A DNA stretch of 6,992 nucleotides from an uncultured Saprospiraceae bacterium (GTDB lineage: Bacteria; Bacteroidota; Bacteroidia; Chitinophagales; Saprospiraceae), in contig CALDEO010000079.1 in the NCBI GenBank assembly GCA_937942465.1, forward strand, positions 1 through 6,992. Direction: 5' to 3'. Positions within the stretch are counted from its first letter, which is position 1. Each line of letters begins with the position of its first letter. The notes below the pieces were generated by a model. The model saw only the letters and a list, made by a program, of their open reading frames with translations, had not been told where the DNA came from and searched no databases. Positions 1 through 6,805 of the stretch are shown here, one piece after another. Position numbers and translations under genes: made by a program.

Positions 1-1001
1 GTACGACCACCATAGAAGAATGTAACTTTACGTTTTGTCTTCAATGTGTGGAACAAGTGAAATAAGTGAGATCTCATTGGTGCCATTCCGGCTCCACCAC
101 CTACATATAGCATTTCTGCCTCTGTTGGCTTGATAAAGAACTCTCCATATGGACCAGAGATTGTTACTTTGTCTCCTACTTTTCTATCGAAAATGTAAGA
201 AGAACAGATACCAGGATTTACATCCATCCATCCGTTTTTAGCTCTATCCCATGGTGGAGACGCAATACGTATCGTCAATGATACAATGTTACCCTCTGCT
301 GGGTGATTAGACATAGAGTAAGCTCTGAATATCTCTTCATCGTTAACCATTTTCAATGGCCATAGATTAAATTTATCCCACTCTTTCTGAAATTTATCTG
401 GTGTATCATGGTGCTCAGGGTGAGCAGTAATATCCATGTTTTTATAATCTACTGTAGTTTCAGGTACATCGATCTGGATGTATCCACCTGCCTCGAAGTC
501 TAAATGCTCTCCTGCTGGTAACTTTACGATAAACTCTTTAATGAATGTCGCAACGTTGTAGTTAGATATAACCTCACACTCCCACTTCTTGATACCGAAT
601 ATTTCATCAGGAATACGGATATCCATATTCTCTCTTACCTTCACTTGACATGCAAGACGCTTCCCTTCAGATGCTTCTTTTCTTGTAAGGTGATTCATCT
701 CTGTCGGTAATGGATCTCCACCACCTGCATCAACGTGACACTCACACATAGCACATGTACCACCACCACCACATGCTGATGGTAAGAAAATATTCTTTTC
801 TGATAGTGCTGTTAACAAATTAGAACCTGGAGCTACTGTGATCGGATTATCGACATCACCATTTACTACAAGTCTTACATCTCCTTGAGGTACGAGTTGT
901 TTTCTAGCATAGATTAGCATCATTGATAATGCCAAAATAACACCACTGAACACTACTAGTGACCAAACAACAGGCATGAATTCCATTAGAACAAACATCA
1001 T
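1..1001 (-). CDS. nqrF: Na+-translocating NADH:quinone reductase subunit F (3' end cut off by the window)
   Basis: NqrF is the NADH-oxidising entry subunit of Na+-NQR. Hydride goes from NADH to FAD, then electrons pass to a 2Fe-2S centre and into the membrane subunits. 333 codons are visible. The family is usually about 407 residues, so roughly 75 C-terminal residues lie outside the window. Seen in order: an N-terminal membrane helix (about residues 10-32); a ferredoxin domain with Cys77, Cys83, Cys86 and Cys118 (C-x5-C-x2-C-x31-C); a ferredoxin-reductase FAD domain with R-A-Y-S-M-S-N at 227-233; G-P-Y-G-E at 283-287; and the start of the NAD-binding domain, G-G-G-A-G-M-A-P at 301-308. An acidic/His-rich stretch (about 187-210) looks longer than in proteobacterial NqrF. 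The start is the first of two adjacent ATGs; ATGs at codons 6 and 9 are alternatives. It follows nqrE by 30 bp with no Shine-Dalgarno motif. Confidence 0.97.
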   Translation of the reverse strand, partial: MMFVLMEFMPVVWSLVVFSGVILALSMMLIYARKQLVPQGDVRLVVNGDVDNPITVAPGSNLLTALSEKNIFLPSACGGGGTCAMCECHVDAGGGDPLPTEMNHLTRKEASEGKRLACQVKVRENMDIRIPDEIFGIKKWECEVISNYNVATFIKEFIVKLPAGEHLDFEAGGYIQIDVPETTVDYKNMDITAHPEHHDTPDKFQKEWDKFNLWPLKMVNDEEIFRAYSMSNHPAEGNIVSLTIRIASPPWDRAKNGWMDVNPGICSSYIFDRKVGDKVTISGPYGEFFIKPTEAEMLYVGGGAGMAPMRSHLFHLFHTLKTKRKVTFFYGGR

Positions 1002-1031
1002 TGTATTATGCTTTTGTTATTATCAATTTAT

Positions 1032-1634
1032 TTAAAATGCTGCTGGATCAATTCCCATTAATCCCATAAATGCCATTCCCATTAAACCTGTTAATAAGAA
1101 AGCCATCCCTAGTCCTCTCAATGCTGGAGGAACTGCAGAATACTTGATTTTTTCTCTAATTGCTGCGATTGCAATAATTGCTAAGAACCAACCAAATCCA
1201 CCACCTAGACCGAATGCTACTGACTCAGAAAAGTTGTACTCCTTAGATACCATAAATAGTGATCCACCTAGGATGGCACAGTTCACGGTGATCAACGGTA
1301 AAAAGATACCGAGGGAAGTATATAGTGATGGCGAAAACTTCTCAACGACCATCTCTACGAGCTGCACCATAGATGCGATTACTGCTATAAACAGTATGAA
1401 ACGTAAAAAGGTTAAGTCTGTTTGAAAAATTCCATTTTCTCCAAGTAACCAAGTGTTGATCACCCAGTTGATAGGCATTGTGATACCTAGTACAAATATT
1501 ACTGCTAGTCCAAGACCAAATGCAGTTTTTACAGTTTTTGATACTGCTAGATAAGAGCACATTCCTAAGAAATAAGAAAGCGCTAGGTTCTCAATGAACG
1601 CTGATTTTATCGCAATATTTAATAATTCTCCCAT
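1032..1634 (-). CDS. nqrE: Na+-translocating NADH:quinone reductase subunit E
   Basis: NqrE is an integral inner-membrane subunit of Na+-NQR, homologous to NqrD and to RnfA. It is 200 residues long, normal for the family, with six hydrophobic helices at about 10-30, 37-59, 74-95, 105-127, 141-160 and 172-195. Cys26 (G-M-C-S-Y) and Cys119 (V-N-C-A-I) match the two conserved cysteines that, with those of NqrD, hold an Fe-S centre in the middle of the membrane. Conserved stretches include E-N-L-A-L-S-Y-F-L-G-M-C (15-26) and G-G-G-F-G-W (143-148). It starts at ATG, 23 bp after nqrD, and lies 30 bp before nqrF, so it is almost certainly cotranscribed. RnfA is the main alternative, but the NqrB/NqrC/NqrF neighbours settle it as NqrE. 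Confidence 0.97.
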   Translation of the reverse strand: MGELLNIAIKSAFIENLALSYFLGMCSYLAVSKTVKTAFGLGLAVIFVLGITMPINWVINTWLLGENGIFQTDLTFLRFILFIAVIASMVQLVEMVVEKFSPSLYTSLGIFLPLITVNCAILGGSLFMVSKEYNFSESVAFGLGGGFGWFLAIIAIAAIREKIKYSAVPPALRGLGMAFLLTGLMGMAFMGLMGIDPAAF

Positions 1635-1657
1635 GACGGTTTATTTATAATATATTC

Positions 1658-2356
1658 TTAGGAAATGTCAACTAATTTAGGATTCCAAGCACGGTGTACC
1701 CAGATTAATACTCCGATCACAAACATAGCTGATGGGAATAATACCATCAAGTTATTACTTGCATACCAACCGAATATTACTGATGTATTTGTATCTATTA
1801 GATACTCAGCTGATGGCCCTATAATTTTGTAATCAAAAATTGCTCCTTTACCGAAGAACTCTCTAAAGAATGCTACGATCAACAATATGATACCATATCC
1901 AGCACCGTTACCGATACCATCTAATATAGACTCATAAGGTTTATTGTTCATTGCGAAAGCTTCAAGACGACCCATCACAATACAGTTGGTGATGATCAAG
2001 CCAATAAATACTGATAACTGCTTGTAACTATCAAAAGCTACTGCCTTCAATGTAAGCTCTACCAATGTTACTAGTGCTGCAATAACAACGAGTTGTACGA
2101 TCATACGTACTTGCTTAGGTATTGAGTTTCTCAATACAGAGATAATACCATTCGATAACATAGTAACGAAGATCACAGCTACCGCCATAACTAAGGCATT
2201 CTTCATACCTGTTGTTACTGCTAATGCTGAACATATACCCAATACTTGTACCGTAATTGGATTGTTACTATCTAACGGGTCCGTCAATAACTTTCGTTCT
2301 TTCTTGCCGAATGCTATCGTCGAACTTTTCTTTTCTGCAACTTTTACTTCTGCCAT
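1658..2356 (-). CDS. nqrD: Na+-translocating NADH:quinone reductase subunit D
   Basis: NqrD is the membrane partner of NqrE and a homologue of RnfE. It is 232 residues long, about 20 more than the proteobacterial form; the excess is a charged Lys-rich N-terminal tail (residues 1-24). Six helices follow, at about 36-56, 58-76, 84-104, 113-133, 147-168 and 196-221. Cys42 (G-I-C-S-A) and Cys125 (T-N-C-I-V) are the conserved pair expected to ligate the intramembrane Fe-S centre shared with NqrE. Their spacing of 83 equals what I recall for the Vibrio protein. Other family marks are N-N-P-I-T-V-Q-V-L-G-I-C (31-42) and G-N-G-A-G-Y (148-153). The ATG start lies 29 bp after nqrC and is preceded by A/T-rich sequence without a Shine-Dalgarno motif. 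Confidence 0.97.
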   Translation of the reverse strand: MAEVKVAEKKSSTIAFGKKERKLLTDPLDSNNPITVQVLGICSALAVTTGMKNALVMAVAVIFVTMLSNGIISVLRNSIPKQVRMIVQLVVIAALVTLVELTLKAVAFDSYKQLSVFIGLIITNCIVMGRLEAFAMNNKPYESILDGIGNGAGYGIILLIVAFFREFFGKGAIFDYKIIGPSAEYLIDTNTSVIFGWYASNNLMVLFPSAMFVIGVLIWVHRAWNPKLVDIS

Positions 2357-2385
2357 AATAATTTCGATTTATAGAAATAAAGTTA

Positions 2386-3129
2386 TTAGCTTTTTATAGT
2401 TTTTAAATAAGGCTGGTAGTACGCTAGACCTCTCTGCAACATCTCAGATACTCCGTCAGCTGTTATTGTAGCTCCAGATATACCATCGACTTCATATACT
2501 GCGTCTTTAGCTCCACCTTTTCTTACTTTGACAGATTTGAATTCTCCATCTTTGTAAATCTTCTTGCCTATAAATTGTCTTACCCAACTCTTGTTATCCT
2601 TGATTTCAGCACCAAGACCTGGAGTCTCCGCTTTGTGATCAAATGCAACACCAGAGATCGTAGATAAGTCTGACTCTAGCGCTATACAGCCCCAGATTTC
2701 ATCCCATAGTCCTTTACCTCTTACTGTAAGGATATATAGTTTAGATCCATCTGACTTGTTGTATATGTATACAGGTAAGATTTGATCTTCTATTGGCTTT
2801 TTTACTTCTTTAGCCATATCAATATCTTCGGCTCTACCACCTTTGTGACCTGATGCTTCTACAGCAGCAGCATCTACAATCTGACCTTTCATATTGACTA
2901 CAATCTGCTTGATATTCGTGTTGAATACTTCAATTACCTTTTCGTCTCCCAATTCTGATAGAGGAGCATCCAAGTGAGATTGAATTGCAGAAAGCGTTGC
3001 TTTTTTGCTATATAAAGCTTCGTTTTTTTCGTGAATAGGTTTTAACCCACTGTACATACTTGCTAGTGATATTGACACTACAGATGTAAGAATAAAAACG
3101 AATATTAGAACTTGGTTTGTACTATGCAC
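2386..3129 (-). CDS. nqrC: Na+-translocating NADH:quinone reductase subunit C, covalent-FMN subunit, GTG start
   Basis: NqrC is the single-helix subunit whose FMN_bind domain carries a covalent FMN in the electron path from the membrane Fe-S centre to NqrB. It is 247 residues, near the usual length. Residues 7-27 form the N-terminal membrane anchor; the rest is the extracytoplasmic FMN domain. The flavinylation motif D-G-I-S-G-A-T lies at 215-221, with Thr221 as the expected FMN attachment residue; an ApbE-type flavin transferase does this in the known systems, and none is visible here. E-T-P-G-L-G-A-E at 168-175 is another family signature. The start is GTG: an in-frame TAG lies two codons upstream and the next Met (codon 25) would delete the anchor. 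The first 8 bp overlap the end of nqrB, suggesting translational coupling. Confidence 0.96.
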   Translation of the reverse strand: MHSTNQVLIFVFILTSVVSISLASMYSGLKPIHEKNEALYSKKATLSAIQSHLDAPLSELGDEKVIEVFNTNIKQIVVNMKGQIVDAAAVEASGHKGGRAEDIDMAKEVKKPIEDQILPVYIYNKSDGSKLYILTVRGKGLWDEIWGCIALESDLSTISGVAFDHKAETPGLGAEIKDNKSWVRQFIGKKIYKDGEFKSVKVRKGGAKDAVYEVDGISGATITADGVSEMLQRGLAYYQPYLKTIKS

Positions 3130-4375
3130 GAGCTAAACGTTTTTTAATGTTAGATTCTAAAACATAATGATCGATCAATGGAGCGAACGTGTTCAAGAAA
3201 AGAATCGCAAGCATCCATCCTTCTGGATATGCAGGATTTAATACTCTAATAATCATACCGATAACACCAATACCGAATCCGTAGATCCACTTACCAGTAT
3301 TAGTACCAGATGCGGTTACTGGGTCTGTAGCCATAAATGCCATAGCAAAGAAGAAACTACCCATGTAGAATTGGTACATCCAAGGCACTTCCATGAATGG
3401 AGTTGCACCCCATAAGTTCATGACGAATGCCATAGAAGCTGCACCTAAGAACATGCTGAACATGATTCTCCAACTTGCAATACCTGTTACTAATAATATA
3501 GCTGCACCGATCAAAATGAACGGCTTTGATGTTTCTCCTATTGATCCAGGTATAGTACCCCAGAACATTTGAGCTACTGTGAAGTGCTCTGTTACATTTT
3601 CCCATCCACCTTGATAAGCTAATGCTAATGGTGTGGCACCACTATATCCGTCGACCACTGTGGCGGCGGTGTCAAAGGTGGCGAGTCCCATCATCTCAAA
3701 TAATGAGTTGAATAAACCGGTATGTGCCCAGCCATAATCTACTGCAGATCCTTCTGCAAGACTAGCAAAACCTGATACCCATACCTCATCTCCTGCGATC
3801 GTCGTAGGATATGCAAAGAAAACGAATACTCTTGCAAGCAGGGCTATATTCCAGATGTTCATACCTGTACCACCGAATGCTTCTTTACCTATGATCACAG
3901 CAAATGCTACGGATACACAGAGAATCCAAATCGGAATGTCTGGTGGCATAATCAATGGAATAAGGGCTCCAGATACTAAGAATCCCTCCTCTACTGCATG
4001 CCCTTTCTTGGCTGCAAAGAAAAACTCTATACCTAGACCTATAATATGTGTCCAAATAAAAATTGGTAACAACTGAATCAAACCATGAGCTAGTTTCAAG
4101 TGAAATCCTTCAAAGATTCCAGTAAACTGGCCCATTGCGGCAAAATGCTGATGTCCAATGTTGTATGTACCGAATACGTAGCATAACTGCATTGCAAGTA
4201 CAACGTGTACCATGGTACGCTTCAAATCCATCCCATCACGCATGTGTACTCCACCTGGTTTTGTTACGGCGTTAGGCGTAAACAAAAAGGTAAAAAAGGC
4301 ATCATACGTAGTATGTAGATAGGGACTTTTCTTCTTGTCCGGTTCTATTTTTTTAAAAAAATCGACTAAGCCCAT
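3122..4375 (-). CDS. nqrB: Na+-translocating NADH:quinone reductase subunit B, quinone- and flavin-binding membrane subunit
   Basis: NqrB is the large membrane subunit that holds covalent FMN and riboflavin, forms the ubiquinone/menaquinone reduction site and is thought to carry Na+ across the membrane. It is 417 residues, against about 415 in Vibrio, with around ten hydrophobic helices between residues 54 and 404 after a basic cytoplasmic N-terminus. The flavinylation motif D-G-Y-S-G-A-T is at 242-248, making Thr248 the expected FMN-bearing residue. Other family marks are G-K-E-A-F-G-G-T-G-M-N (163-173), F-F-A-Y-P (186-190), A-T-D-P-V-T-A (349-355) and L-N-P-A-Y-P-E-G (379-386). The ATG start is 51 bp after nqrA, and the TAG stop overlaps the nqrC start. 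A T7A7 tract sits in codons 5-9 without breaking the frame. RnfD is a distant homologue but lacks this context. Confidence 0.97.
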   Translation of the reverse strand: MGLVDFFKKIEPDKKKSPYLHTTYDAFFTFLFTPNAVTKPGGVHMRDGMDLKRTMVHVVLAMQLCYVFGTYNIGHQHFAAMGQFTGIFEGFHLKLAHGLIQLLPIFIWTHIIGLGIEFFFAAKKGHAVEEGFLVSGALIPLIMPPDIPIWILCVSVAFAVIIGKEAFGGTGMNIWNIALLARVFVFFAYPTTIAGDEVWVSGFASLAEGSAVDYGWAHTGLFNSLFEMMGLATFDTAATVVDGYSGATPLALAYQGGWENVTEHFTVAQMFWGTIPGSIGETSKPFILIGAAILLVTGIASWRIMFSMFLGAASMAFVMNLWGATPFMEVPWMYQFYMGSFFFAMAFMATDPVTASGTNTGKWIYGFGIGVIGMIIRVLNPAYPEGWMLAILFLNTFAPLIDHYVLESNIKKRLARA

Positions 4376-4426
4376 GAATAACTATTTATTATGTTTTTCA
4401 AACCTATTAACTGGTATAATTGTTTT

Positions 4427-6064
4427 CTAAAGTTGCTCTTGCATCATATCTAATCCATCTCTCAAGATAGATTGTAGTGGTTGCTTTGATGTACATACAA
4501 ATTCACAAAGTGCAACATCTTCTTCTGATAGCTCATTGATACCGAGTCCTTCCATTTTTTCGAAGTCTCCAGTCATAATTGCCTTCATCAAATATTGTGG
4601 GTAGATATCCATCGGCAATACAGACTCATACTGGCCAGATACAACGAATGCTCTTGACTCACCATGTGTATTGGTATCTCCTTCAAACTCGAAGTTAGGC
4701 ATCAAGAATGCTGGGAATGTACGAGAGATACTTGGTCTAGGATTGATTGGTAATAACCATCCGAATAACTCATAATAATCTCCTTCTGATAGAACAGTTA
4801 CTTGCGAATCCTTAAAGTTTAAGTATTCGCTTGCTTCTACTGCTTGACCAGTTAATACATCACCTGCGATGATTCTATTATTTCCTTCATTGAGGTTATT
4901 AGCGACTAAGTCACCAACATTAGCACCTTGGTATGTTTTTACTGTTACTGGCTTGGTTACACCAGCTCCTGTAACTGCTACATATCTTGGAGTCTTATAC
5001 TCTCCTGATAAGAATAAGTGTCCTAATGTCACCATTTCATTAACACCTAATGTCCATACGGTTGTACCGTTGGCGATAGGAGCCATGTGGTGTATCTGTA
5101 CACCTACATTCCCGTATGGGTGCTTACCAGCAAACCAGTGCTTCTCAGCTCCAGTCAATGAACCGAATACAGAAGATTTAGGATCTTCTACTTTTGCGTC
5201 AAGCCCTAGATATACCTTACCTGGAGTCAACTTAGTTAATACATCGATTGCTTTTTGTAGAGCAGTGATGTTTTCTTTAGCGATCAAGCTCATGTCTACT
5301 GCCAATGGAGCAGAACTAAATGTGCTGATGAAAATATTTTTTGGAATAGCATCTTCTGCTGGTACGATATCAAATGGTCTTTGATTTAACAAACTCCATG
5401 CTCCTGAAGCCATCATATAGTTAACTAGATCCTCTCTTGAGGCTGTTTCTACATTTGGAGTCTCATGCTGAGCATATGTATTTTCTTTATCGGCAAGAAT
5501 TACAATCTCTGCAATAGATCTTTTGGCACCTCTCACTACTTCTACAATCTCGCCACTTACTGGAGATACGTATTGTACATTAGGTACTTTCTTATCGAAA
5601 TAAATCACATCTCCTGCTTTCACTTCGTCGCCTGCTTCCACTACTACTTTAGGAATCGGAGACATACCGTTAAAGTTTTGAGGCTTTACAGCAAACCTTG
5701 TTACACCTGCATGATCAGTAACTCCCGTAGAAGCTCCTACCAATTTGATGTCAAATCCTTTTGAAAGTTTATGGTATTTACCTTTTCCTGCGTACTTCGG
5801 CGCTGTTTTGCCAAACATGCTAGACAAGGAAGGGAACAAACCGAAGTCGTCCTCTTCTGTATTTACTCCATGCTTTTCAGCTTCTATCTGGAGTAAGTTG
5901 TCAGAAAGTGATATAATTGCTGCGACTAGTATCAAAATACCCACTACGATCAACGACCAAAGTAGATAATTAGGTGATGCCGCTGTTGATGCTTGTGAAA
6001 ATCCCTCAGTGGACAGTAGGACGCATCCCAAGAGAGCAGTTAATCGGACAGTTAGAGACTTCAA
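4427..6064 (-). CDS. nqrA: Na+-translocating NADH:quinone reductase subunit A with an N-terminal signal peptide and membrane helix, TTG start
   Basis: NqrA is the first subunit of Na+-NQR, normally a cofactor-poor cytoplasmic protein of about 447 residues docked on NqrB. Here the frame encodes 545. The usual NqrA start (H-K-L-S-K-G-F-D) appears only at about residue 98. From there family marks follow: a barrel-sandwich region with V-S-P-V-S-G-E-I at 166-173, H-P-Y-G-N-V-G at 315-321, and E-E-D-V-A-L-C-E-F-V-C near the C-terminus (514-524). The 96-residue extension holds a signal peptide (K2, R7, hydrophobic 8-19, cleavage likely before Gln24 or after Ala25), a membrane helix at 33-53, then a charged linker. 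The start is TTG at 6062-6064: an in-frame TAA lies four codons upstream, and the next Met is codon 83 (5816-5818). Starting there would give a near-canonical 463 residues, so that is the main alternative. I favour TTG because the extension is a coherent secretion and anchor module and a -7 box fits just upstream. Confidence 0.95.
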   Translation of the reverse strand: MKSLTVRLTALLGCVLLSTEGFSQASTAASPNYLLWSLIVVGILILVAAIISLSDNLLQIEAEKHGVNTEEDDFGLFPSLSSMFGKTAPKYAGKGKYHKLSKGFDIKLVGASTGVTDHAGVTRFAVKPQNFNGMSPIPKVVVEAGDEVKAGDVIYFDKKVPNVQYVSPVSGEIVEVVRGAKRSIAEIVILADKENTYAQHETPNVETASREDLVNYMMASGAWSLLNQRPFDIVPAEDAIPKNIFISTFSSAPLAVDMSLIAKENITALQKAIDVLTKLTPGKVYLGLDAKVEDPKSSVFGSLTGAEKHWFAGKHPYGNVGVQIHHMAPIANGTTVWTLGVNEMVTLGHLFLSGEYKTPRYVAVTGAGVTKPVTVKTYQGANVGDLVANNLNEGNNRIIAGDVLTGQAVEASEYLNFKDSQVTVLSEGDYYELFGWLLPINPRPSISRTFPAFLMPNFEFEGDTNTHGESRAFVVSGQYESVLPMDIYPQYLMKAIMTGDFEKMEGLGINELSEEDVALCEFVCTSKQPLQSILRDGLDMMQEQL

Positions 6065-6099
6065 TGCTGTACTATTTTAGTGTAATGCAAAAATCACCA

Positions 6100-6107
6100 C
6101 AAAGATA
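6100..6107 (-). promoter_or_regulatory. Candidate Bacteroidota -7 promoter box for nqrA
   Basis: Read on the minus strand the sequence is TATCTTTG, a full match to the Bacteroidota sigma-A (sigma-ABfr type) -7 consensus TAnnTTTG. Transcription would start near 6093, leaving a leader of about 30 nt before the TTG start of nqrA. I do not find a clean TTTG -33 element at the usual 19-20 bp spacing; the nearest TTTG is 27 bp upstream. The box would exclude neither start candidate for NqrA but fits the TTG start well. The support is a single eight-base motif in AT-rich DNA, so confidence is limited. Confidence 0.4.
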
Positions 6108-6162
6108 TCAAAAGTAAAAGTGATAATGACATAGCAAAATGGGCGATTGCTTGCAAACGACC

Positions 6163-6183
6163 TATTTAGACTACATCTAAATA
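6163..6183. promoter_or_regulatory. Palindrome with 8-bp arms upstream of nqrA, possible regulator-binding site
   Basis: The arms TATTTAGA (6163-6170) and TCTAAATA (6176-6183) are perfect inverted repeats around a 5-base centre, ctaca. The dyad is centred about 70 bp upstream of the candidate -7 box. There is no T-run after it on either strand, so an operator for a dimeric regulator is more likely than a terminator. Its geometry recalls dyads bound by metal-responsive DtxR/MntR-type repressors, but that is only a resemblance and no regulator gene is in the window. Confidence 0.35.
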
Positions 6184-6313
6184 AAACTTAGGGTCAATTG
6201 AACGCTATGTAGCCATATTTTCCAATGTTTATCACACAATTCAAACAAAATATAGCTTGTATCAACGATGACTGCAACATTGAATTTCTCAATTAAACCC
6301 ACTTGATACCTTT

Positions 6314-6331
6314 GTTATTCGTTAGAATAAC
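6314..6331 (-). terminator. Hairpin after the 132-residue membrane protein gene, possible terminator
   Basis: GTTATTC (6314-6320) and GAATAAC (6325-6331) form a perfect 7-bp stem with a 4-base loop, 23 bp beyond the stop codon of the upstream gene. A weaker 5-bp dyad (TGAAC at 6334-6338, GTTCA at 6349-6353) lies between it and that stop. The stem is AT-rich and no T-run follows on the minus strand, so it is not a classic intrinsic terminator. Its position, between a finished gene and a new promoter, is the main argument. Confidence 0.3.
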
Positions 6332-6354
6332 CATGAACTTCCATTAAGGTTCAC

Positions 6355-6753
6355 CTAATGACCATCATCCGTAACTATTGATTTATTTGCCACCCATAAC
6401 TCATACAGGGCAAGACTAACGACTATTATAATTTCTACAATAATATAAACCCATCCATAAACAGTTATGACTTCAAAATGAGAGAAAGCTAAGACCAGAG
6501 ATAGACAGGCGTATAGTATGTTGGCTATCGCAATGACTCTCAGATACATCCAGTGCTTATCGCGAATCCTGAAATAACAATAAAAGTCATATATCGCAAA
6601 TACACATGGAATTACAGCTAGCACATATAAAGTTGACTTTGGAATGCCAAAATAACTCTCCAATCCAACCAATACAACACCCAATAAGAATGCAGATAAC
6701 AAAGCTCCTAAACCGTCAATAAGAAGTAGTTTTTTAACCAATACATTTTCCAT
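6355..6753 (-). CDS. Small four-helix membrane protein of unknown function
   Basis: I do not recognise a named family. The 132-residue product is mostly hydrophobic, with four predicted membrane helices at about 10-30, 40-60, 70-90 and 98-119, a basic loop between helices 2 and 3 (R-I-R-D-K-H, 62-67) and a short polar C-terminal tail. Acidic residues sit in or at the ends of helices (Asp13, Asp56, Glu107, Glu118). It resembles uncharacterised membrane proteins I associate with Bacteroidota, but I cannot name a family. There is no signal peptidase site or binding motif to suggest a substrate. It starts at ATG without a Shine-Dalgarno motif, 70 bp after the PnuC-family gene and on the same strand, so the two may share a transcript. 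The 290-bp gap and hairpin after it suggest it is not part of the nqr operon. Confidence 0.8.
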   Translation of the reverse strand: MENVLVKKLLLIDGLGALLSAFLLGVVLVGLESYFGIPKSTLYVLAVIPCVFAIYDFYCYFRIRDKHWMYLRVIAIANILYACLSLVLAFSHFEVITVYGWVYIIVEIIIVVSLALYELWVANKSIVTDDGH

Positions 6754-6805
6754 CTAAGTTGATTTAGTCGAATTTGACTCCTTGATCTAATAGCAAAACA
6801 CCTAC

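Larger units (their letters stand above)
6065..6354. other. Intergenic region upstream of the nqr operon
   Basis: This 290-bp AT-rich gap separates the 132-residue membrane protein gene from nqrA. I see no convincing small gene on either strand. It contains three items listed separately: a 7-bp hairpin near the upstream gene, a long palindrome in the middle, and a -7 promoter box close to nqrA. A short perfect palindrome, TCAATTGA, lies at 6194-6201. This is the only gap in the window large enough for the operon's control region. Confidence 0.6.

Noticed and set aside
1144..1425. 93-codon plus-strand frame inside nqrE
   Set aside because: It is antisense to the conserved membrane helices of NqrE, with low-complexity content and no independent support.
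1342..1560. 72-codon minus-strand frame overlapping nqrE
   Set aside because: It lies wholly within nqrE in another frame, and the product lacks any family feature.
3357..3605. 82-codon minus-strand frame overlapping nqrB
   Set aside because: It is a shifted frame inside nqrB. The true frame continues unbroken through the region with all conserved motifs, so it is not evidence of a frameshift.
3855..4076. 73-codon plus-strand frame inside nqrB
   Set aside because: It is an antisense shadow of conserved NqrB helices with no independent features.
4869..5384. 171-codon open frame on the plus strand inside nqrA
   Set aside because: It is fully antisense to a clearly conserved gene, and its product has no coherent domain, signal or helix pattern. 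It is the mirror of nqrA codon usage.
5816..5818. ATG at codon 83 as the real NqrA start
   Set aside because: It is kept only as the alternative. It would leave 82 upstream in-frame codons encoding a well-formed signal peptide and helix unexplained, and would imply a leader of about 275 nt from the candidate promoter.
5465..5969. Two plus-strand frames (99 and 74 codons) opposite the nqrA 5' region
   Set aside because: Both are antisense to nqrA. The second overlaps the extension, but the minus-strand reading gives a coherent signal peptide and membrane helix while the plus-strand reading gives nothing recognisable.
6020..6031. Possible lipobox L-L-G-C (residues 11-14) in the NqrA signal peptide
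   Set aside because: The hydrophobic stretch before Cys14 is too short, and the hydrophobic core continues beyond it to residue 17. Signal peptidase I cleavage near Gln24/Ala25 fits better.
1..6064. Rnf complex instead of Na+-NQR
   Set aside because: NqrA, NqrF with a C-x5-C-x2-C ferredoxin plus FAD/NAD domains, and the A-B-C-D-E-F order are specific to Na+-NQR. There is no RnfB or multi-cluster RnfC.
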